From Gardnerella piotii (GTDB taxonomy: Bacteria > Actinomycetota > Actinomycetes > Actinomycetales > Bifidobacteriaceae): 64,000 nucleotides of DNA. Below are positions 38,603 through 50,429 of the stretch, piece after piece (the first letter of the stretch is position 1; the number at the start of each line of letters is the position of its first letter). A program made the position numbers and the translations under genes. A model generated the notes under the pieces. It was not told the DNA's origin and ran no database searches. It was given only the letters and a program-made list of their open reading frames with translations. The stretch spans positions 1,178,001 through 1,242,000 of the forward strand of contig NZ_QJUV01000001.1 in NCBI RefSeq assembly GCF_003397585.1, read 5' to 3'.

Positions 38603-39802
38603 CTAGGCAAGAATCTTGGTCACACGACCAGAGCCAACGGTACGGCCACCTTCACGAACTGCGAAGGTCAAGCCCTCTTCCATTGCGATAGCCTGGATCA
38701 ACTCAACAGTGAAGGTTGCGTGATCGCCTGGCTGAACCATTTCGATGCCGTCTGGCAAGGTGATAACGCCAGTAACATCGGTGGTACGGAAGTAGAACTG
38801 TGGACGGTAGTTGGAGAAGAATGGCGAGTGACGGCCACCTTCGTCCTTGGTCAAGACGTAAACTTCTCCTTCGAACTTGGTGTGTGGAGTCACAGAACCT
38901 GGAGCAGCCACAACCTGACCACGCTCAACGTCGGTACGGTTGATACCACGGAGAAGAAGACCAGTGTTATCGCCAGCCTCGGCCTCATCCATCTGCTTGT
39001 GGAAGGTCTCGATAGAGGTGACGGTGGTGGTCTGGGTATCGCGCAAACCAACGATCTCAACTGGGGTGTTGATTGGGAGCTTACCACGCTCAACACGACC
39101 GGTGACAACGGTACCACGACCGGAGATGGTGAACACATCTTCGATTGGCATCAAGAATGGCTTGTCAAGATCGTGAGTTGGGGTTGGGATGTACTCGTCA
39201 ACAGCCTTCATGAGTTCCTTGACGGTCTCTACCCACTTGTCGTGGTCTGGAGCGTCATCATGCAAAGCGCCGTAAGCGGAAGTACGGATGACTGGGCAAT
39301 CGCGATCGAAGCCGTTTTCGTCGAGGAGGTCACGAACCTCTTCTTCAACGAGGTCGATAAGCTCTTCGTCGTCAACCATATCGCACTTGTTCAAAGCAAC
39401 AAGAATTTTTGGAACGCCGACCTGCTTAGCAAGCAAGACGTGTTCACGGGTCTGAGCCATTGGGCCGTCGGTAGCAGCAACCACGAGGATTGCGCCATCC
39501 ATCTGAGCGGCACCAGTGATCATGTTCTTAACGTAATCAGCGTGGCCTGGAGCGTCCACGTGAGCATAGTGGCGTGCAGCCGTCTGATACTCGATGTGGG
39601 CGATGTTAATGGTAATGCCGCGCTCCTTCTCTTCTGGAGCGGCGTCGATCTGATCGAAGTCATACTGAGGGTTCAGATCTGGATATTCGCCATGAAGCAC
39701 CTTAGAAATAGCCGCGGTCAAGGTAGTCTTACCGTGATCAACGTGACCAATGGTACCAATGTTAACATGCGGCTTAGTACGCTCGTACTTTTCCTTTGCC
39801 AT
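38603..39802 (-). CDS. tuf: Elongation factor Tu
   Basis: GTPase delivering aminoacyl-tRNA to the ribosome. [11 protein letters not shown] (P loop), DAPGHADY (G3), NKCDM (G4) and SAYG (G5) motifs, then domains 2 and 3 with [12 protein letters not shown]. 399 residues, normal. Last gene of the str operon, 170 bp after fusA, with its own hairpin-rich leader and an AGGAGGA ribosome-binding site. Codon usage is clearly biased to a small codon set, as expected of a highly expressed gene. Confidence 0.98.
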   Translation of the reverse strand: MAKEKYERTKPHVNIGTIGHVDHGKTTLTAAISKVLHGEYPDLNPQYDFDQIDAAPEEKERGITINIAHIEYQTAARHYAHVDAPGHADYVKNMITGAAQMDGAILVVAATDGPMAQTREHVLLAKQVGVPKILVALNKCDMVDDEELIDLVEEEVRDLLDENGFDRDCPVIRTSAYGALHDDAPDHDKWVETVKELMKAVDEYIPTPTHDLDKPFLMPIEDVFTISGRGTVVTGRVERGKLPINTPVEIVGLRDTQTTTVTSIETFHKQMDEAEAGDNTGLLLRGINRTDVERGQVVAAPGSVTPHTKFEGEVYVLTKDEGGRHSPFFSNYRPQFYFRTTDVTGVITLPDGIEMVQPGDHATFTVELIQAIAMEEGLTFAVREGGRTVGSGRVTKILA

Positions 39803-39832
39803 GTGTTTGTCCTCCTGGACGTCTCGTAGTTC

Positions 39833-39940
39833 GCTTCACACTCTTATGTGAAGCCTCTAGCTACATATTTACTGGGTTTCTGGGTTAGGTGCCACTTCGG
39901 TGCCAGAACCCAGTCAACGTACGAAATTCTAGCGTTGACT
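39833..39940 (-). promoter_or_regulatory. Structured fusA–tuf spacer (three hairpins)
   Basis: GCTTCACA/TGTGAAGC (39833–39854, perfect 8 bp, 6-nt loop), CTGGGTT/AACCCAG (39880–39913) and AGTCAACG/CGTTGACT (39912–39940). The last two overlap by two bases. There are no long T runs, so they are more likely tuf leader or processing structures than terminators. Confidence 0.55.
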
Positions 39941-39972
39941 AGGGACACAAAACACCGAAGTAGCGTGCGCTT

Positions 39973-42102
39973 TTACTCGCCGCGCTGGGCTTTAATAATC
40001 TCGTCCGAAACAGCCTTTGGAACTTCCGCGTAAGAGTCCATTTGCATGGTGAACATTGCACGTCCCTGAGTCTTGGAACGAAGATCACCAATGTAGCCGA
40101 ACATCTCACTCAGTGGAACCTTAGCGTCAATAACCTTAACGCCAGTAGCGTCGGTCATAGACTGAATGTTTCCACGACGGGAGTTCAAATCGCCCATAAC
40201 GTCGCCCATGTACTCTTCTGGAGTACGAACTTCCACGGCCATAATTGGCTCGAGGATTACTGGGTGAGCCTTAGGAGCAGCTTCCTTGAAGCACATGGAA
40301 CCTGCAATCTTGAAGGCCATTTCCGAAGAATCAACGTCGTGAGTCTGACCGTCGGTAACGGTTGCTTTAACGCCAACCACTGGGAAGCCAGCCAAAACGC
40401 CAGATTCCATAGCTTCCTGCACACCTGCGTCGATGGAAGGAATGAATTCCTTAGTAATGTGGCCACCAGTGACCTCGTTAACAAACTGATAGACTTCGCC
40501 AGATTCTGGATCGATTGGCTCGAAGTTCATCAAAACCTTTGCGAACTGACCAGAACCACCAGTCTGCTTCTTGTGGGTGTATTCCTGGTTCATAACAGCC
40601 TTGCGAATAGTTTCGCGATAAGCAACCTGTGGCTTACCAACATTCGCTTCAACCTTGAACTCGCGGCGCATACGATCCACAATAATGTCGAGCTGAAGCT
40701 CGCCCATACCAGAAATCAAAGTCTGACCAGATTCTTCGTCGGTCTTAACCTGGAAGGTAGGATCTTCGTCGGAAAGCTTAGCCAAGGCCAAGCTCATCTT
40801 TTCCTGATCTGCCTTAGTCTTTGGCTCCACAGCAACCTCGATAACAGGATCTGGGAATGTCATGGATTCCAAGGAAATTGGGCTCTTCTCGTCGCACAAG
40901 GTATCGCCCGTGCTAACGTTCTTCAAACCAACGAAGGTGTAAATGTTTCCAGCTTCTGCAGAATCTACAGGATTTTCCTTATCTGCGTGCATCTGGAAGA
41001 TCTTACCAACGCGTTCCTTCTTGCTCTTAGTGGAATCGTACACGGAATCGCCTGGCTTAACTTCGCCAGAGTACACGCGCACGAACACAAGCTTGCCGTA
41101 GAACGGATGAGTGGAGATCTTAAAGACCAATGCAGCAAATGGATCTGTATTTACTGGCTTACGATCAATCTCAACGGATTCGTCGCTTGGATCAAAGCCC
41201 TTAATAGATGGAACATCTTCTGGGCTTGGAAGGAAGTCAACAACAGCATCCAGCATTGGCTGAACGCCCTTATCCTTAAATGCAGAACCGCAAGTTACTG
41301 GGAAGGCTTCGCGAGCAATAGTAAGCTTGCGAATACCCATGCGAATCTCTTCTTCGGAAAGCTCTCCCGATTCAAGATACTTCTCGAGCAACTCTTCGTC
41401 GGCTTCTGCAACCTGATCCATAAGCTCGGCACGATATTCTTCTGCACGCTCTTGCAAGTCGGCAGGAATGTCAACGGTGTCGTAGTGGGCACCCATATCG
41501 TCCTTAACGTCATTCCAAACGTAAGCCTTCATACGAATCAAGTCAACAACACCAAGGAAGTCGTTTTCAGCGCCGATTGGAAGCTGAATAACGAGTGGCT
41601 TAGCGCCAAGCTTTTCCTTAATGGTCTTAACAGAATAGTAGAAGTCTGCGCCCAACTTATCCATCTTGTTGATGAAGCAAATACGTGGAACGCTATACTT
41701 ATCTGCCTGACGCCAAACGGTTTCGGACTGAGGCTCCACGCCTTCCTTACCGTCGAACACTGCAACAGCACCGTCGAGAACACGCAAAGAACGCTCTACC
41801 TCTGCGGTAAAGTCAACGTGTCCTGGTGTATCGATGATGTTGATTTGATAGCGGTCATCTGTGTCATGGGTTTGACGCTGCCAGAAGCAAGTGGTTGCAG
41901 CAGACTGAATAGTAATACCGCGTTCCTGCTCCTGCGCCATAAAGTCCATGGTAGAAGCGCCATCGTGAGTTTCACCAATCTTGTAATTCTTACCAGTGTA
42001 GTAAAGAATACGCTCGGTGGTAGTAGTCTTACCAGCATCGATGTGCGCCATGATGCCGATGTTACGAACCATATTCAGGTCGTTAAGCACATCTTGTGCC
42101 AT
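39973..42102 (-). CDS. fusA: Elongation factor G
   Basis: Ribosomal translocase GTPase. P loop [36 protein letters not shown] and the domain IV/V region ([40 protein letters not shown]) are all intact. 709 residues, normal. Third gene of the str operon, 42 bp after rpsG. Confidence 0.98.
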   Translation of the reverse strand: MAQDVLNDLNMVRNIGIMAHIDAGKTTTTERILYYTGKNYKIGETHDGASTMDFMAQEQERGITIQSAATTCFWQRQTHDTDDRYQINIIDTPGHVDFTAEVERSLRVLDGAVAVFDGKEGVEPQSETVWRQADKYSVPRICFINKMDKLGADFYYSVKTIKEKLGAKPLVIQLPIGAENDFLGVVDLIRMKAYVWNDVKDDMGAHYDTVDIPADLQERAEEYRAELMDQVAEADEELLEKYLESGELSEEEIRMGIRKLTIAREAFPVTCGSAFKDKGVQPMLDAVVDFLPSPEDVPSIKGFDPSDESVEIDRKPVNTDPFAALVFKISTHPFYGKLVFVRVYSGEVKPGDSVYDSTKSKKERVGKIFQMHADKENPVDSAEAGNIYTFVGLKNVSTGDTLCDEKSPISLESMTFPDPVIEVAVEPKTKADQEKMSLALAKLSDEDPTFQVKTDEESGQTLISGMGELQLDIIVDRMRREFKVEANVGKPQVAYRETIRKAVMNQEYTHKKQTGGSGQFAKVLMNFEPIDPESGEVYQFVNEVTGGHITKEFIPSIDAGVQEAMESGVLAGFPVVGVKATVTDGQTHDVDSSEMAFKIAGSMCFKEAAPKAHPVILEPIMAVEVRTPEEYMGDVMGDLNSRRGNIQSMTDATGVKVIDAKVPLSEMFGYIGDLRSKTQGRAMFTMQMDSYAEVPKAVSDEIIKAQRGE

Positions 42103-42144
42103 ATTATTATCCTTAGCTCTTTAAGATACCGATTATCTTGTGGA

Positions 42145-42615
42145 TTACCAGCGATAGTGAGCAAAAGCCTTGTTTGCTTCTGCCATCTTGTGGGTATCCT
42201 CGCGGCGCTTTACAGAAGCACCCAAGCCATTGGAGGCATCGAGAATTTCGTTAGCTAAACGCTCAGCCATAGTCTTCTCACGACGAACGCGGGAGAAGTC
42301 TGTAAGCCAGCGCAACGACAAGGTGTTTGCACGAGCAGGCTTAACTTCGACTGGCACCTGGTAGGTTGCGCCACCAACGCGGCGGGAACGAACCTCGAGG
42401 CTTGGACGAATGTTATCGAGAGCGCGCTTCAAAACAGAAACTGGCTCCTGCTCGGTCTTTGCCTTCACCTGCTCAAGAGCGGTGTAGACGATGTTTTCTG
42501 CGATGGACTTCTTGCCATCGAGAAGAATTTTGTTAATCAACTGAGCCACGACGGTCGAGCCGTAGATTGGATCAGGAAGCAGCTGATGCTTTTTTGCAGG
42601 TCCTTTACGTGACAT
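42145..42615 (-). CDS. rpsG: 30S ribosomal protein S7
   Basis: Primary 16S rRNA-binding protein of the small subunit head. Full-length 156 residues with [10 protein letters not shown] at the N terminus, [19 protein letters not shown], the [15 protein letters not shown] motif and C-terminal [15 protein letters not shown]. Begins 3 bp after rpsL, so translationally coupled. Confidence 0.98.
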   Translation of the reverse strand: MSRKGPAKKHQLLPDPIYGSTVVAQLINKILLDGKKSIAENIVYTALEQVKAKTEQEPVSVLKRALDNIRPSLEVRSRRVGGATYQVPVEVKPARANTLSLRWLTDFSRVRREKTMAERLANEILDASNGLGASVKRREDTHKMAEANKAFAHYRW

Positions 42616-42618
42616 GTT

Positions 42619-42990
42619 TTACTTCGCCTTCTTTGCTCCATACAGGGAACGACCCTGCTTGCGGTCCTTAACACCCTGGGTATCGAGAGCGCCACGCACG
42701 ATGTGGTAACGCACACCTGGGAGATCCTTCACACGGCCACCGCGCACAAGCACAATGGAGTGCTCCTGCAAGTTGTGACCTTCGCCTGGAATATAGGCGG
42801 TTACTTCAATACCCGAGCTGAGGCGCACACGAGCAACCTTACGAAGCGCAGAGTTTGGCTTCTTAGGAGTGGTTGTGTACACACGAGTGCACACGCCACG
42901 ACGCAACGGGCTACCTTTCAAGGCCAAAGTCTTTGACTTCTTAGGCTTGGCCTGACGTCCCTTACGGACGAGTTGTTCAATCGTAGGCAA
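42619..42990 (-). CDS. rpsL: 30S ribosomal protein S12
   Basis: Decoding-centre protein. 123 residues with [12 protein letters not shown], the [18 protein letters not shown] loop, [27 protein letters not shown] and the basic end. The residue at the classical streptomycin position in TPKKPNS is Lys (sensitive form). It starts with TTG at 42990, with GGAG about 8 nt upstream. First gene of the str operon. Confidence 0.98.
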   Translation of the reverse strand: MPTIEQLVRKGRQAKPKKSKTLALKGSPLRRGVCTRVYTTTPKKPNSALRKVARVRLSSGIEVTAYIPGEGHNLQEHSIVLVRGGRVKDLPGVRYHIVRGALDTQGVKDRKQGRSLYGAKKAK

Positions 42991-43214
42991 CTTAAGTTCT
43001 CCGATTCATTAATGTCTTCTATTTGGTGAAACCGCAGCACTGCAGCACACCTTAAACCTGAATCGGTTAAAGAGAAAAGCCACAGTCCACCGGCCCGATG
43101 GCCCTTGCACCTCCAGACGCACATTACTGCGCGCTATCTTTGGCACTTGGGATATCCCAACCAGCACGCCTATTACATAAGGCACGCCGTTGGCACACAC
43201 AAACTATTATTATA
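42991..43214 (-). promoter_or_regulatory. str operon leader and putative promoter
   Basis: A TATAAT (minus strand, 43214–43209) suggests transcription begins near 43200, giving a leader of about 210 nt. It is more G+C-rich than other spacers and holds a perfect palindrome TTGGGATATCCCAA (43147–43160) and the pair GGCCATCGGGCC. No known ribosomal-protein binding mimic was recognised. Confidence 0.5.
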
Positions 43215-43275
43215 CACATTTGCTTGACAATTAAAAACCGCTTAAGCAACTATGCACTGGAGCTACTCAAGCAAA

Positions 43276-44466
43276 CTACTTAAGAATCGGCCTTGCAGGA
43301 GCAGAAACATCCAAAAGCTGACGATTGCTGATTTTACTTGGATCGCTAATAATCGTTTCCACAATCGCCTTTTTAAGCTCCAAATCCGAAGAATCTCCCC
43401 AAACAACAATCCTATGAACTTCTCCGCTTGGGCCAGGGTAAGAAACCTCTGTTTCAACAGAATCCTGCGTTTTTGCACTAACACGAATAACGTGAGACCT
43501 AAAATCTTGAGAAAGCGAGCTTACAATTTTCAACGCTTCCTTAACAGCCCTGCTGTTTAGACTTTTATTAACGTCGCTAACTTCTATAACTGGTATTCCG
43601 CTAGTAGAGACGTTTTGAACAGCGTTTAAGACTCTACCCTTAACATCTACAGCAGTAAGTTTTTCGCCATCTTTTGCTTTAAGCATTGCAGCAGGCTTTT
43701 GCGCACGAACAGTTATTTGCAAACCGTGCGGAAATTGTTTTACAACCTTTGTTTCTGTTACGCCAGGTATGTTATTTAATTGCTCAATTATTTGTTGAGA
43801 AGAAACTAAAAACAGTGACTTATCTACCTGATTAGACGCAATTAACGCAATTTTCTGTTCACTCACCCATTCATTAGAGCCAAAAATGCGTATATTTTTA
43901 GAATCAAGACGGAAAAATGGAGATAAAAACAGCATCCAACAAAGCAAAGCGATTAACGCGAACGCAAGAAAAGCGTAGGCAAATCGCAGCAAAATGGTAC
44001 GTATTTTAGCAAAATTCTTTTCTTTTTCGCGAGCGCTAAAATCTATTACTTTAGGTCTAGATGCAATTCCAAGAGGACCAGAACTAGACTTTAACGTTTG
44101 CTTTACAAAATCAACTACGGAAAGTCTTCTTGCATCTACAAAAGCATTTTTAGCAGATTGATTTTCTAACGAGCTACTCGTAGTCGCCTTTTTGCTATTA
44201 GATAAATCATTTTTAGCTAATCTTGTAGAATCTTGTGAGTTTAGATTGGATTGAATTGACCTTTTATGCGCATCAAGATTAGAAGACTTAGAAAAATCAG
44301 TAGACTTAGGGAAATTATCAGTTGCAGCAAAAGTATCGGTTGTAGCAAAAGTGGATGTAATAGACCTAGTATTTTTAGAACTAGCAGATTTATTAGGCTT
44401 ATTAGGCTCGTTGGGCTCGTTGAATTCGTTATTGACGGCAGACTTGCCAAAAATCATTCGACCCAT
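43276..44466 (-). CDS. ftsQ: Cell division protein FtsQ/DivIB
   Basis: Bitopic divisome protein linking FtsZ-ring assembly with wall synthesis. A cytoplasmic N-terminal region of about 155 Ser/Asn/Lys-rich residues (NEPNEPNKPNKSASS) precedes one membrane helix (FAYAFLAFALIALLCWMLFL), then the POTRA domain (FRLDSKNIRIFGSNEWVSE, IPGVTETKVVKQFPHGLQI) and the beta domain (VTAVDVKGRVL-like segment). 396 residues; the long N terminus is typical of bifidobacterial forms. Last gene of the dcw cluster, 115 bp after murC. Confidence 0.9.
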   Translation of the reverse strand: MGRMIFGKSAVNNEFNEPNEPNKPNKSASSKNTRSITSTFATTDTFAATDNFPKSTDFSKSSNLDAHKRSIQSNLNSQDSTRLAKNDLSNSKKATTSSSLENQSAKNAFVDARRLSVVDFVKQTLKSSSGPLGIASRPKVIDFSAREKEKNFAKIRTILLRFAYAFLAFALIALLCWMLFLSPFFRLDSKNIRIFGSNEWVSEQKIALIASNQVDKSLFLVSSQQIIEQLNNIPGVTETKVVKQFPHGLQITVRAQKPAAMLKAKDGEKLTAVDVKGRVLNAVQNVSTSGIPVIEVSDVNKSLNSRAVKEALKIVSSLSQDFRSHVIRVSAKTQDSVETEVSYPGPSGEVHRIVVWGDSSDLELKKAIVETIISDPSKISNRQLLDVSAPARPILK

Positions 44467-44499
44467 AGCTATTCACTCACCTACTTCCACTTGCATCTA

Positions 44500-44560
44500 T
44501 ACGCGACTTTATTTACTACTTTATTTGCGACTTTACAGTTTGCTTATTATCACTTTTACC
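44500..44560. repeat. ACTTTATTTGCG-type degenerate repeats
   Basis: Copies of GCGACTTTA and TACTACTTTA between murC and ftsQ, matching the repeat style near 9205, 27780 and 2530. Confidence 0.55.
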
Positions 44561-44581
44561 GACTATTATTGCCAATTTAGC

Positions 44582-46090
44582 TTATCGCTTTAATCGCAAC
44601 TCTTCTAGCATAACAGACGTCATAGTGGTAATGCTTCCAGCACCAACCGTAAAAAGTACATCTCCACTATTAGCTCGGCGAGCAAGAAGCAAAGCACCAT
44701 CCTTCATGTCTTCTACAGCTTCAATATTGCAATTAAGCGCACATTCTTTAGCTGCGTTAACAATAGTCGAAGCGTGAATATTTGGAAAATCTTCTTGCTT
44801 TTCTCGAGCTGGGAAAATGCCCGTAACAATAACATCGTTTGCAAGAGATAAAGCAGAAGCAAATTCGCGCGCAAAAGAGCGCGTCCTAGAAAACAGATGT
44901 GGTTGGAAAAGCACGCGAATCGTAGAATCTGGGTATCTTCTTCTTGCGGCGTGCAAAAGAGCGTCGATTTCTGTAGGATGATGCGCGTAATCGTCTACAA
45001 CCGTTACTCCGCCAACGCATCCGCGAATGTCAAATCTTCTAGAAGCACCAAGGAAGCTCGAAGCTCCATCTGCTGCATCTTTAGGATTCATGCCCAAAAG
45101 TGTTGCTGCAATAATCGCAGCACACGCGTTTCTAGCATTGTGCAATCCTGGAATCATAAGATTAACGCTTATAGAATCGCCGTCAAAGTCAATAGCAAAC
45201 GACTCACTACCACTACCCGTCTGCTCGCTTTCGTGATTAATAAACGCAAACTTTACAAGGCTTTTTACTCTATTACTTAAGCAAGAAACACTATTCTTAC
45301 TACTTGCATAGGCGATTGTTTTTTTAAGAGAGTCATCGCTTAAATCCTCTAAAACAGCGCGAGCGCCATCATCGTCTGCACAAATCACAATATATCCAAG
45401 AGCGTGGCTTAAATGCTCAACAAACGCTGCGCGATAATTTTGCGCATTCTTATAATGGTCTAGGTGGTCCGCTTCTACGTTTGTAACAATTGCAATATAT
45501 GGATTGTATTTTTCAAAGCTGCCGTCGGATTCGTCCGCCTCCGCAACCATAACGCTTCCGCGCCCAGCATGACCTCCGTCTAATTCTCCGCCGCCCTGCG
45601 CTTGAATCGAACCGCCAATCGCATAACTCGGGTCTGCTAAATCGCCTTTACCGCAAACTTTTAAAATGTGAGCCAAAAGAGAGCTTGTTGTAGTCTTACC
45701 ATGCGCTCCCGCAACAGTCACACCTTTTTTAGAACTTAAAAGTAAAGATAAAATGTCACTTCTGTGAACAAGTTTTACGCCATTTTCGGCGGCCGCCACC
45801 ACTTCTGGATTGTTTGGCTTAATCGCGCTAGAGTACACAAGAATATCTGCATTTTTTACGTGGCTTGCACTTTGACCAATCTGTACACTTATGCCGAGTT
45901 CCTCTAAACGACTTGTGTGGTCGCTTTCTTTACTATCGCATCCGCTTACACTAACGCCTTCTTCGTGCAACATCTCTGCTAAAACGCTCATTCCAGCGCC
46001 ACCAATGCCAATAAAATGCACAGAACCTAAAGAATTTACAGTCTGATCTTTACTAAAAGCAGCACAAATAGGATTCATATTAATTTCCAT
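44582..46090 (-). CDS. murC: UDP-N-acetylmuramate–L-alanine ligase
   Basis: ATP-dependent cytoplasmic ligase adding L-Ala to UDP-MurNAc. N-terminal VHFIGIGGAGMSVLAEML, P loop GAHGKTTTSSLL, EADESDGSF, and the central/C-terminal TVVDDYAHHPTEID and FQPHLFSRT motifs. 502 residues, normal. Starts 2 bp after murG ends, so the two are coupled. Confidence 0.97.
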   Translation of the reverse strand: MEINMNPICAAFSKDQTVNSLGSVHFIGIGGAGMSVLAEMLHEEGVSVSGCDSKESDHTSRLEELGISVQIGQSASHVKNADILVYSSAIKPNNPEVVAAAENGVKLVHRSDILSLLLSSKKGVTVAGAHGKTTTSSLLAHILKVCGKGDLADPSYAIGGSIQAQGGGELDGGHAGRGSVMVAEADESDGSFEKYNPYIAIVTNVEADHLDHYKNAQNYRAAFVEHLSHALGYIVICADDDGARAVLEDLSDDSLKKTIAYASSKNSVSCLSNRVKSLVKFAFINHESEQTGSGSESFAIDFDGDSISVNLMIPGLHNARNACAAIIAATLLGMNPKDAADGASSFLGASRRFDIRGCVGGVTVVDDYAHHPTEIDALLHAARRRYPDSTIRVLFQPHLFSRTRSFAREFASALSLANDVIVTGIFPAREKQEDFPNIHASTIVNAAKECALNCNIEAVEDMKDGALLLARRANSGDVLFTVGAGSITTMTSVMLEELRLKR

Positions 46091-46092
46091 GA

Positions 46093-47337
46093 TTATTTTT
46101 TGCTTTCTTTTGCAATCTTAAGAATATGCTCTGCCATTACTCTTGCAGCATTACGAATGCCGTATTTCCAAGCTTTTTCACGCATTTGGCAAAGCTCGTC
46201 TGGGTTATTAAGCAATTTCAACACGTTAGCGCGAATCCAATCATCGCTAAAATCGCAATCGTTTACAATAATCGCTCCTCCTGCGTTTGCAACAGGCTGC
46301 GCGTTAAATCGCTGTTCGCCGTTTCCAATTGGAAGCGGCACGTAGATTGCAGGAACGCCAATCGCCGAAACTTCTGCAACAGTTCCTGCTCCCGATCTGC
46401 AAATCACTAAGTCCGCGCAAGCAAAAGCCCAATCAATTCGTTCTAAATATTCACAAATATGGTAATCACCAAGGCCTGCATGCTCTGGCTTAATGTCGTT
46501 TATTTGATTAAGACCAGCCGAACGCTCAACATTATCTTTAACTTCTTTAGATTTTCCGCTACCCGTAAGATGAATAATCTGCGCGCATTTTAGTAAATCG
46601 CCAGCAGCAATAGAAACAGCTTCGTTAATGCTTTTAGCACCCAAAGACCCGCCAGTTACAAGAATAATCGGCCTGCTAGGGTCTAGTCCAAGATTTTTAG
46701 CGCCTTCAAATCTAGCTAAATCAATGTCTTGAGTAATCTTTGCGCATAAATCAGATATGGATTTTCTAAGAGGAAGACCAACTCTTATAGCTCTGCTATT
46801 CGACGCCGCCCTTGCGACTAAACCAGTGCCTTCGTAAACACACCCAATCATGCTTGCCCAACGCGCTCCAAGCTTATTTGCCATTCCAGCACGCGCATTT
46901 TGCTCATGAATCACAATAGGCAAATGCATCTTATGCGCTTGTGCATAAACTGGCGCAGACGCGTAACCGCCAAATCCAACAACAATATTCGCATGCCTTT
47001 GCTCAAGAATCTTAGCAACCTTGCGCGTTTCGCGAATCCACTTAAAAGGAAACTTAAGCATGTACAAATTAGGTTTTCTAGGGAATGGGACTTTTTCAAT
47101 AACGTCTAATGGCAGCCCCGCTTTAGGAACTAGCGTTTTTTCTAAACCAGCATTAGTGCCAATAACACTGATTTCTACCGACTCATCTAAATCTTTTAAC
47201 GCATGCGCTACAGAAAGAAGAGGATTAACATGACCAGCAGTGCCCCCGCCTGCTAGAACAACATGCAAAGAATTGCTATCTTTATATTGATCTTGCGCCA
47301 ATTCGCCACCTACAATCTGCTTATTTAATAATCCCAA
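46093..47337 (-). CDS. murG: UDP-GlcNAc:undecaprenyl-PP-MurNAc-pentapeptide transferase
   Basis: Membrane-associated glycosyltransferase (GT28) that makes lipid II from lipid I. Glycine-rich loop [63 protein letters not shown], and [24 protein letters not shown]. 414 residues with an N-terminal extension of about 25 residues before the fold. Lies between ftsW and murC; the 178-bp gap upstream holds tandem repeats. Confidence 0.97.
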   Translation of the reverse strand: MGLLNKQIVGGELAQDQYKDSNSLHVVLAGGGTAGHVNPLLSVAHALKDLDESVEISVIGTNAGLEKTLVPKAGLPLDVIEKVPFPRKPNLYMLKFPFKWIRETRKVAKILEQRHANIVVGFGGYASAPVYAQAHKMHLPIVIHEQNARAGMANKLGARWASMIGCVYEGTGLVARAASNSRAIRVGLPLRKSISDLCAKITQDIDLARFEGAKNLGLDPSRPIILVTGGSLGAKSINEAVSIAAGDLLKCAQIIHLTGSGKSKEVKDNVERSAGLNQINDIKPEHAGLGDYHICEYLERIDWAFACADLVICRSGAGTVAEVSAIGVPAIYVPLPIGNGEQRFNAQPVANAGGAIIVNDCDFSDDWIRANVLKLLNNPDELCQMREKAWKYGIRNAARVMAEHILKIAKESKK

Positions 47338-47515
47338 TCAGAAATCCCAATCAGAACTAATCTACTTAAAACTTTAATATATGACTTAACAATTAAATAT
47401 AAATTAAACAAAATTTTTACGAAAAGCGGATTTTATAATTTTATAATTTTATAATACTTTCCCAATTTTGATTAACACTTATTTTTGATTAACACTTGTT
47501 TAGATATTGAGCGGA
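47329..47515. repeat. Short tandem repeats between ftsW and murG
   Basis: Three types in one spacer: two copies of AATCCCAATCAGAA (47333–47360), three copies of ATTTTATA (47430–47455), and two copies of TTTTTGATTAACACTT (about 47465–47500). The first copy overlaps the murG start region. Confidence 0.65.
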
Positions 47516-48859
47516 TTAATCACCACTTTGCTGCCGCGATTTTGCACGCTTTAATGACCATTTATTCCCAAATTTTATGTTCGGATTGCTCTTAATAAAA
47601 CTATCCGCAACACCCATCGCAAGAAGACACATAACAAGAGAAGATCCACCTGCGGAAACAAATGGCATAGGAACGCCCATAACTGGCAAAACCTGAACAA
47701 CAACCAAAATGTTTATTAGTCCTTGGCCAACAATCCAAGTAGCAATGCTAATAAGAGATATTGAAACAAGCTTATTTGTTGATTGCAAGGCAGAAGTTAG
47801 CAAGCACCATCCAATTACAATGTAAAGAAGGATTACGCAAGAAGCAACAATAAAGCCCATCTCTTCGCCAATAATTGCAAAAATAAAATCGTTGTGAGCA
47901 TACGGCAAATAATTCCACTTTTCTCTAGAATTGCCTATGCCAACGCCCATTATTCCACCAGACGCCATTGCGTATTGCGCATGAATCGACTGAAAACAAA
48001 CGCCTCTAATCGACTTTGCATCGCATCCATGAATCGTAGCAAGAATACGACGCATACGATTTTGGCTAGTCACAACAAGCAATAAAACTGCTGCACAAGC
48101 CGTTAGAAGGGCCACAACAAGCCATTTTGTAGGAAATCCTCCAACATAAAACGCCACAACAGCAATAAGCAAAATAATAAGAGCTGTACCAAGATCCTTG
48201 CCTGCAACAACTAAAAGAACCGAAACACCCAAAGCTACAACTGTTGGAATATATGCGCGCATAGCAACACGCTTATAAGCCTTTTTTGCAAGAATAAGTG
48301 CCATTGGTAGCCAAATGCATATAGCAAGTTTGGTGATTTCTGCTGGTTGCATTGTAAGCGGGCCTATTTTAATCCAGCTAGCATTACCATTAACCTCGTG
48401 CCTAATACCTGGAACAAAAGTCAAAAATTGCATAAAAACCGATATTGCGTAAATGGTAATAATCCTGCTTTTATAAAAATCAACAGGAAGATGCGAAAAA
48501 ATCAAATATCCAGCAAGACCAATAACGCAATAAAACAGTTGGCTCATTCCAGAACCCCAAGGGCCAGCTCCGTAAGTAATCATCGTTACCGACGAGCTTG
48601 AAAACACCATAAATAAGCCAAAAACGGTTAATATTACAACAGATATTCTTAGTCCAAAAAGACACCACAATGGGTTAAAAATACTGCGAATACCAACGTA
48701 TTGCTTAAAAGCCTTTGTATTATCACTAAATGTTTCTTTAACGCCAAAAGCATTATTTGAAGACTCCACTTTACTGCCAAAAATGCCAAAACCGCGTTTT
48801 TTAAGCTTTTTAGGGCTTCTAGAACTTGATGAGCTAGCTTTTTTATTGTTCTCATTCAT
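47516..48859 (-). CDS. ftsW: Lipid II glycosyltransferase FtsW (SEDS family)
   Basis: Polytopic SEDS glycosyltransferase of the divisome, partner of FtsI. 448 residues with about 10 membrane helices; markers are [38 protein letters not shown], the catalytic-region [43 protein letters not shown], and the C-terminal [16 protein letters not shown]. The true start is ATG at 48859, overlapping the murD stop by 8 bp (ATGAATGA). Confidence 0.96.
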   Translation of the reverse strand: MNENNKKASSSSSRSPKKLKKRGFGIFGSKVESSNNAFGVKETFSDNTKAFKQYVGIRSIFNPLWCLFGLRISVVILTVFGLFMVFSSSSVTMITYGAGPWGSGMSQLFYCVIGLAGYLIFSHLPVDFYKSRIITIYAISVFMQFLTFVPGIRHEVNGNASWIKIGPLTMQPAEITKLAICIWLPMALILAKKAYKRVAMRAYIPTVVALGVSVLLVVAGKDLGTALIILLIAVVAFYVGGFPTKWLVVALLTACAAVLLLVVTSQNRMRRILATIHGCDAKSIRGVCFQSIHAQYAMASGGIMGVGIGNSREKWNYLPYAHNDFIFAIIGEEMGFIVASCVILLYIVIGWCLLTSALQSTNKLVSISLISIATWIVGQGLINILVVVQVLPVMGVPMPFVSAGGSSLVMCLLAMGVADSFIKSNPNIKFGNKWSLKRAKSRQQSGD

Positions 48860-50420
48860 GGCTCTTAACCCATCGCTCAGATTCTTTAGCAAAACGATTG
48901 CCACGATCTGCGTAAGAAACAAATTGATCCATAGAAGCGCATGCTGGTGCCAGAAGAACAACATCTCCAGGCTGCGCGTACCTTCCAGCAGCTTGAACAG
49001 CTGTAGAAATAACTTTTTGACCCAAAGTAGAATCCGCGCTAAGAACTGGCGACTTTTCAACCTCTTTAAGAACGCGATCGTCTACAGAATCAAAAGATTC
49101 GAAACTTTCGCCATTCGCAGAAACTATTGTTACAGGAATACCCTGGCCTTTAGAATTAAGCGCTTCTACAATCGGCTTTTGATCTAGTCCAATAACAACA
49201 ACAGCCTTAATAATACTACGATTTTGATTAACTAAATCTTCAAAATGACCGCCTTTTGCAAGACCTCCAGCAATCAAAATTACGGATTTTTTACCAAAAC
49301 TAGAAATAGAAGCGGCAGCAGCATGAGCATTAGTAGCTTTGGAATCGTCCACAAAACGAATCGCGTGTTCTGGAAGACTATCTTTAGCATTTAACGTTGC
49401 AACAGTTTGAATCCTATGCCCTCCTGGAGCAAAGTTGCACAATGCTTTAACTGCGTTTTCAACGTCTTGTTTTAAGCCAAGAGTTAGAGCTAGCGCAGTT
49501 AGTGCGTCTGCAAGAAGATGAGGATACACGCTTCCATCTGGCTCACATAAGTGTTTTAGTTCTTTTAGCGCTACTATTTTGACTGGATCACCAACTTTTG
49601 CGCCAGAAACGCCACTTTTGTCTACAATCCAACCATTTTCAACGCCTATTTCTCCGCATTTTGGCGCGCAAAGTGTAAAACCAATTTTTTTACAACCATC
49701 TTTAACTTGTGCAACTTTTGCTAATTCGCTAACTCGTGAATCTTGAGCATTATACACAAGCGCTTTTTTAACGCCATTAAAAACTTTCGACTTATCTTTT
49801 GCGTAAGCTTCAATGCCGCCGTGCCAATCCAAATGGTCAGCCGCAATATTAGTAATCGCAGCGCAATCCAACTCTAAGGAATTAGTAAAATGAAGTTGGA
49901 AAGAGCTTAATTCAACACATAACGCGTCGTGTTCTTTTTCTAACGCAGCGTAAGAAACAGACTTGCCAATGTTGCCAACCGCAGGAGCATCTAGACCGCA
50001 AGCTGTAAGCATATCGGAAGTCATCTCTGTTGTAGATGTTTTGCCATTTGTTCCAGTAATTCCAATCCATGCAGCTGGAAGATTTGTTTTAAGCGACTTT
50101 ACGCGCACAAGCCACGCAAGCTCCACTTCGCTGATGACTGGAATATTGCGCTTTTGAGCCTCTAGAATAAAAGGCGTTCTAGGGTTAAAAACTGGCGATG
50201 TTACAACAGCATCAATCGTATTCCAATCGATTTTAGAAAAATCGTGGATTTGCGCTTCTTCCTTACGCTCGTCTGCGCTAATCGCATTAGCGCCAACAGT
50301 TTTAAGCACTTCCATGGCTCCTATGCCAGAAACACCCAATCCTGCTACAAGAACATTATGGAACGGGAACTCATTGTGCAAAGAGAACTCCTTGCACAAA
50401 TCATTTGCAACATTGCTCAT
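48852..50420 (-). CDS. murD: UDP-N-acetylmuramoylalanine–D-glutamate ligase
   Basis: Adds D-Glu, supplied by MurI (also in this window), to UDP-MurNAc-L-Ala. N-terminal [19 protein letters not shown] loop [50 protein letters not shown] and [13 protein letters not shown]. 522 residues, slightly longer than usual because of an insert in the central domain. Follows mraY by 9 bp. Confidence 0.97.
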   Translation of the reverse strand: MSNVANDLCKEFSLHNEFPFHNVLVAGLGVSGIGAMEVLKTVGANAISADERKEEAQIHDFSKIDWNTIDAVVTSPVFNPRTPFILEAQKRNIPVISEVELAWLVRVKSLKTNLPAAWIGITGTNGKTSTTEMTSDMLTACGLDAPAVGNIGKSVSYAALEKEHDALCVELSSFQLHFTNSLELDCAAITNIAADHLDWHGGIEAYAKDKSKVFNGVKKALVYNAQDSRVSELAKVAQVKDGCKKIGFTLCAPKCGEIGVENGWIVDKSGVSGAKVGDPVKIVALKELKHLCEPDGSVYPHLLADALTALALTLGLKQDVENAVKALCNFAPGGHRIQTVATLNAKDSLPEHAIRFVDDSKATNAHAAAASISSFGKKSVILIAGGLAKGGHFEDLVNQNRSIIKAVVVIGLDQKPIVEALNSKGQGIPVTIVSANGESFESFDSVDDRVLKEVEKSPVLSADSTLGQKVISTAVQAAGRYAQPGDVVLLAPACASMDQFVSYADRGNRFAKESERWVKSHE

Positions 50421-50429
50421 ATAATCACC

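Noticed and set aside
38720-39829. 369-codon + strand ORF opposite tuf
   Set aside because: Same codon-bias effect as for fusA; EF-Tu is certain on the minus strand.
40042-42258. 738-codon + strand ORF opposite fusA
   Set aside because: It arises from the strong codon bias of fusA, which removes stops from the antisense frame. The translated sequence (His/Asn/Trp-rich) resembles no protein.
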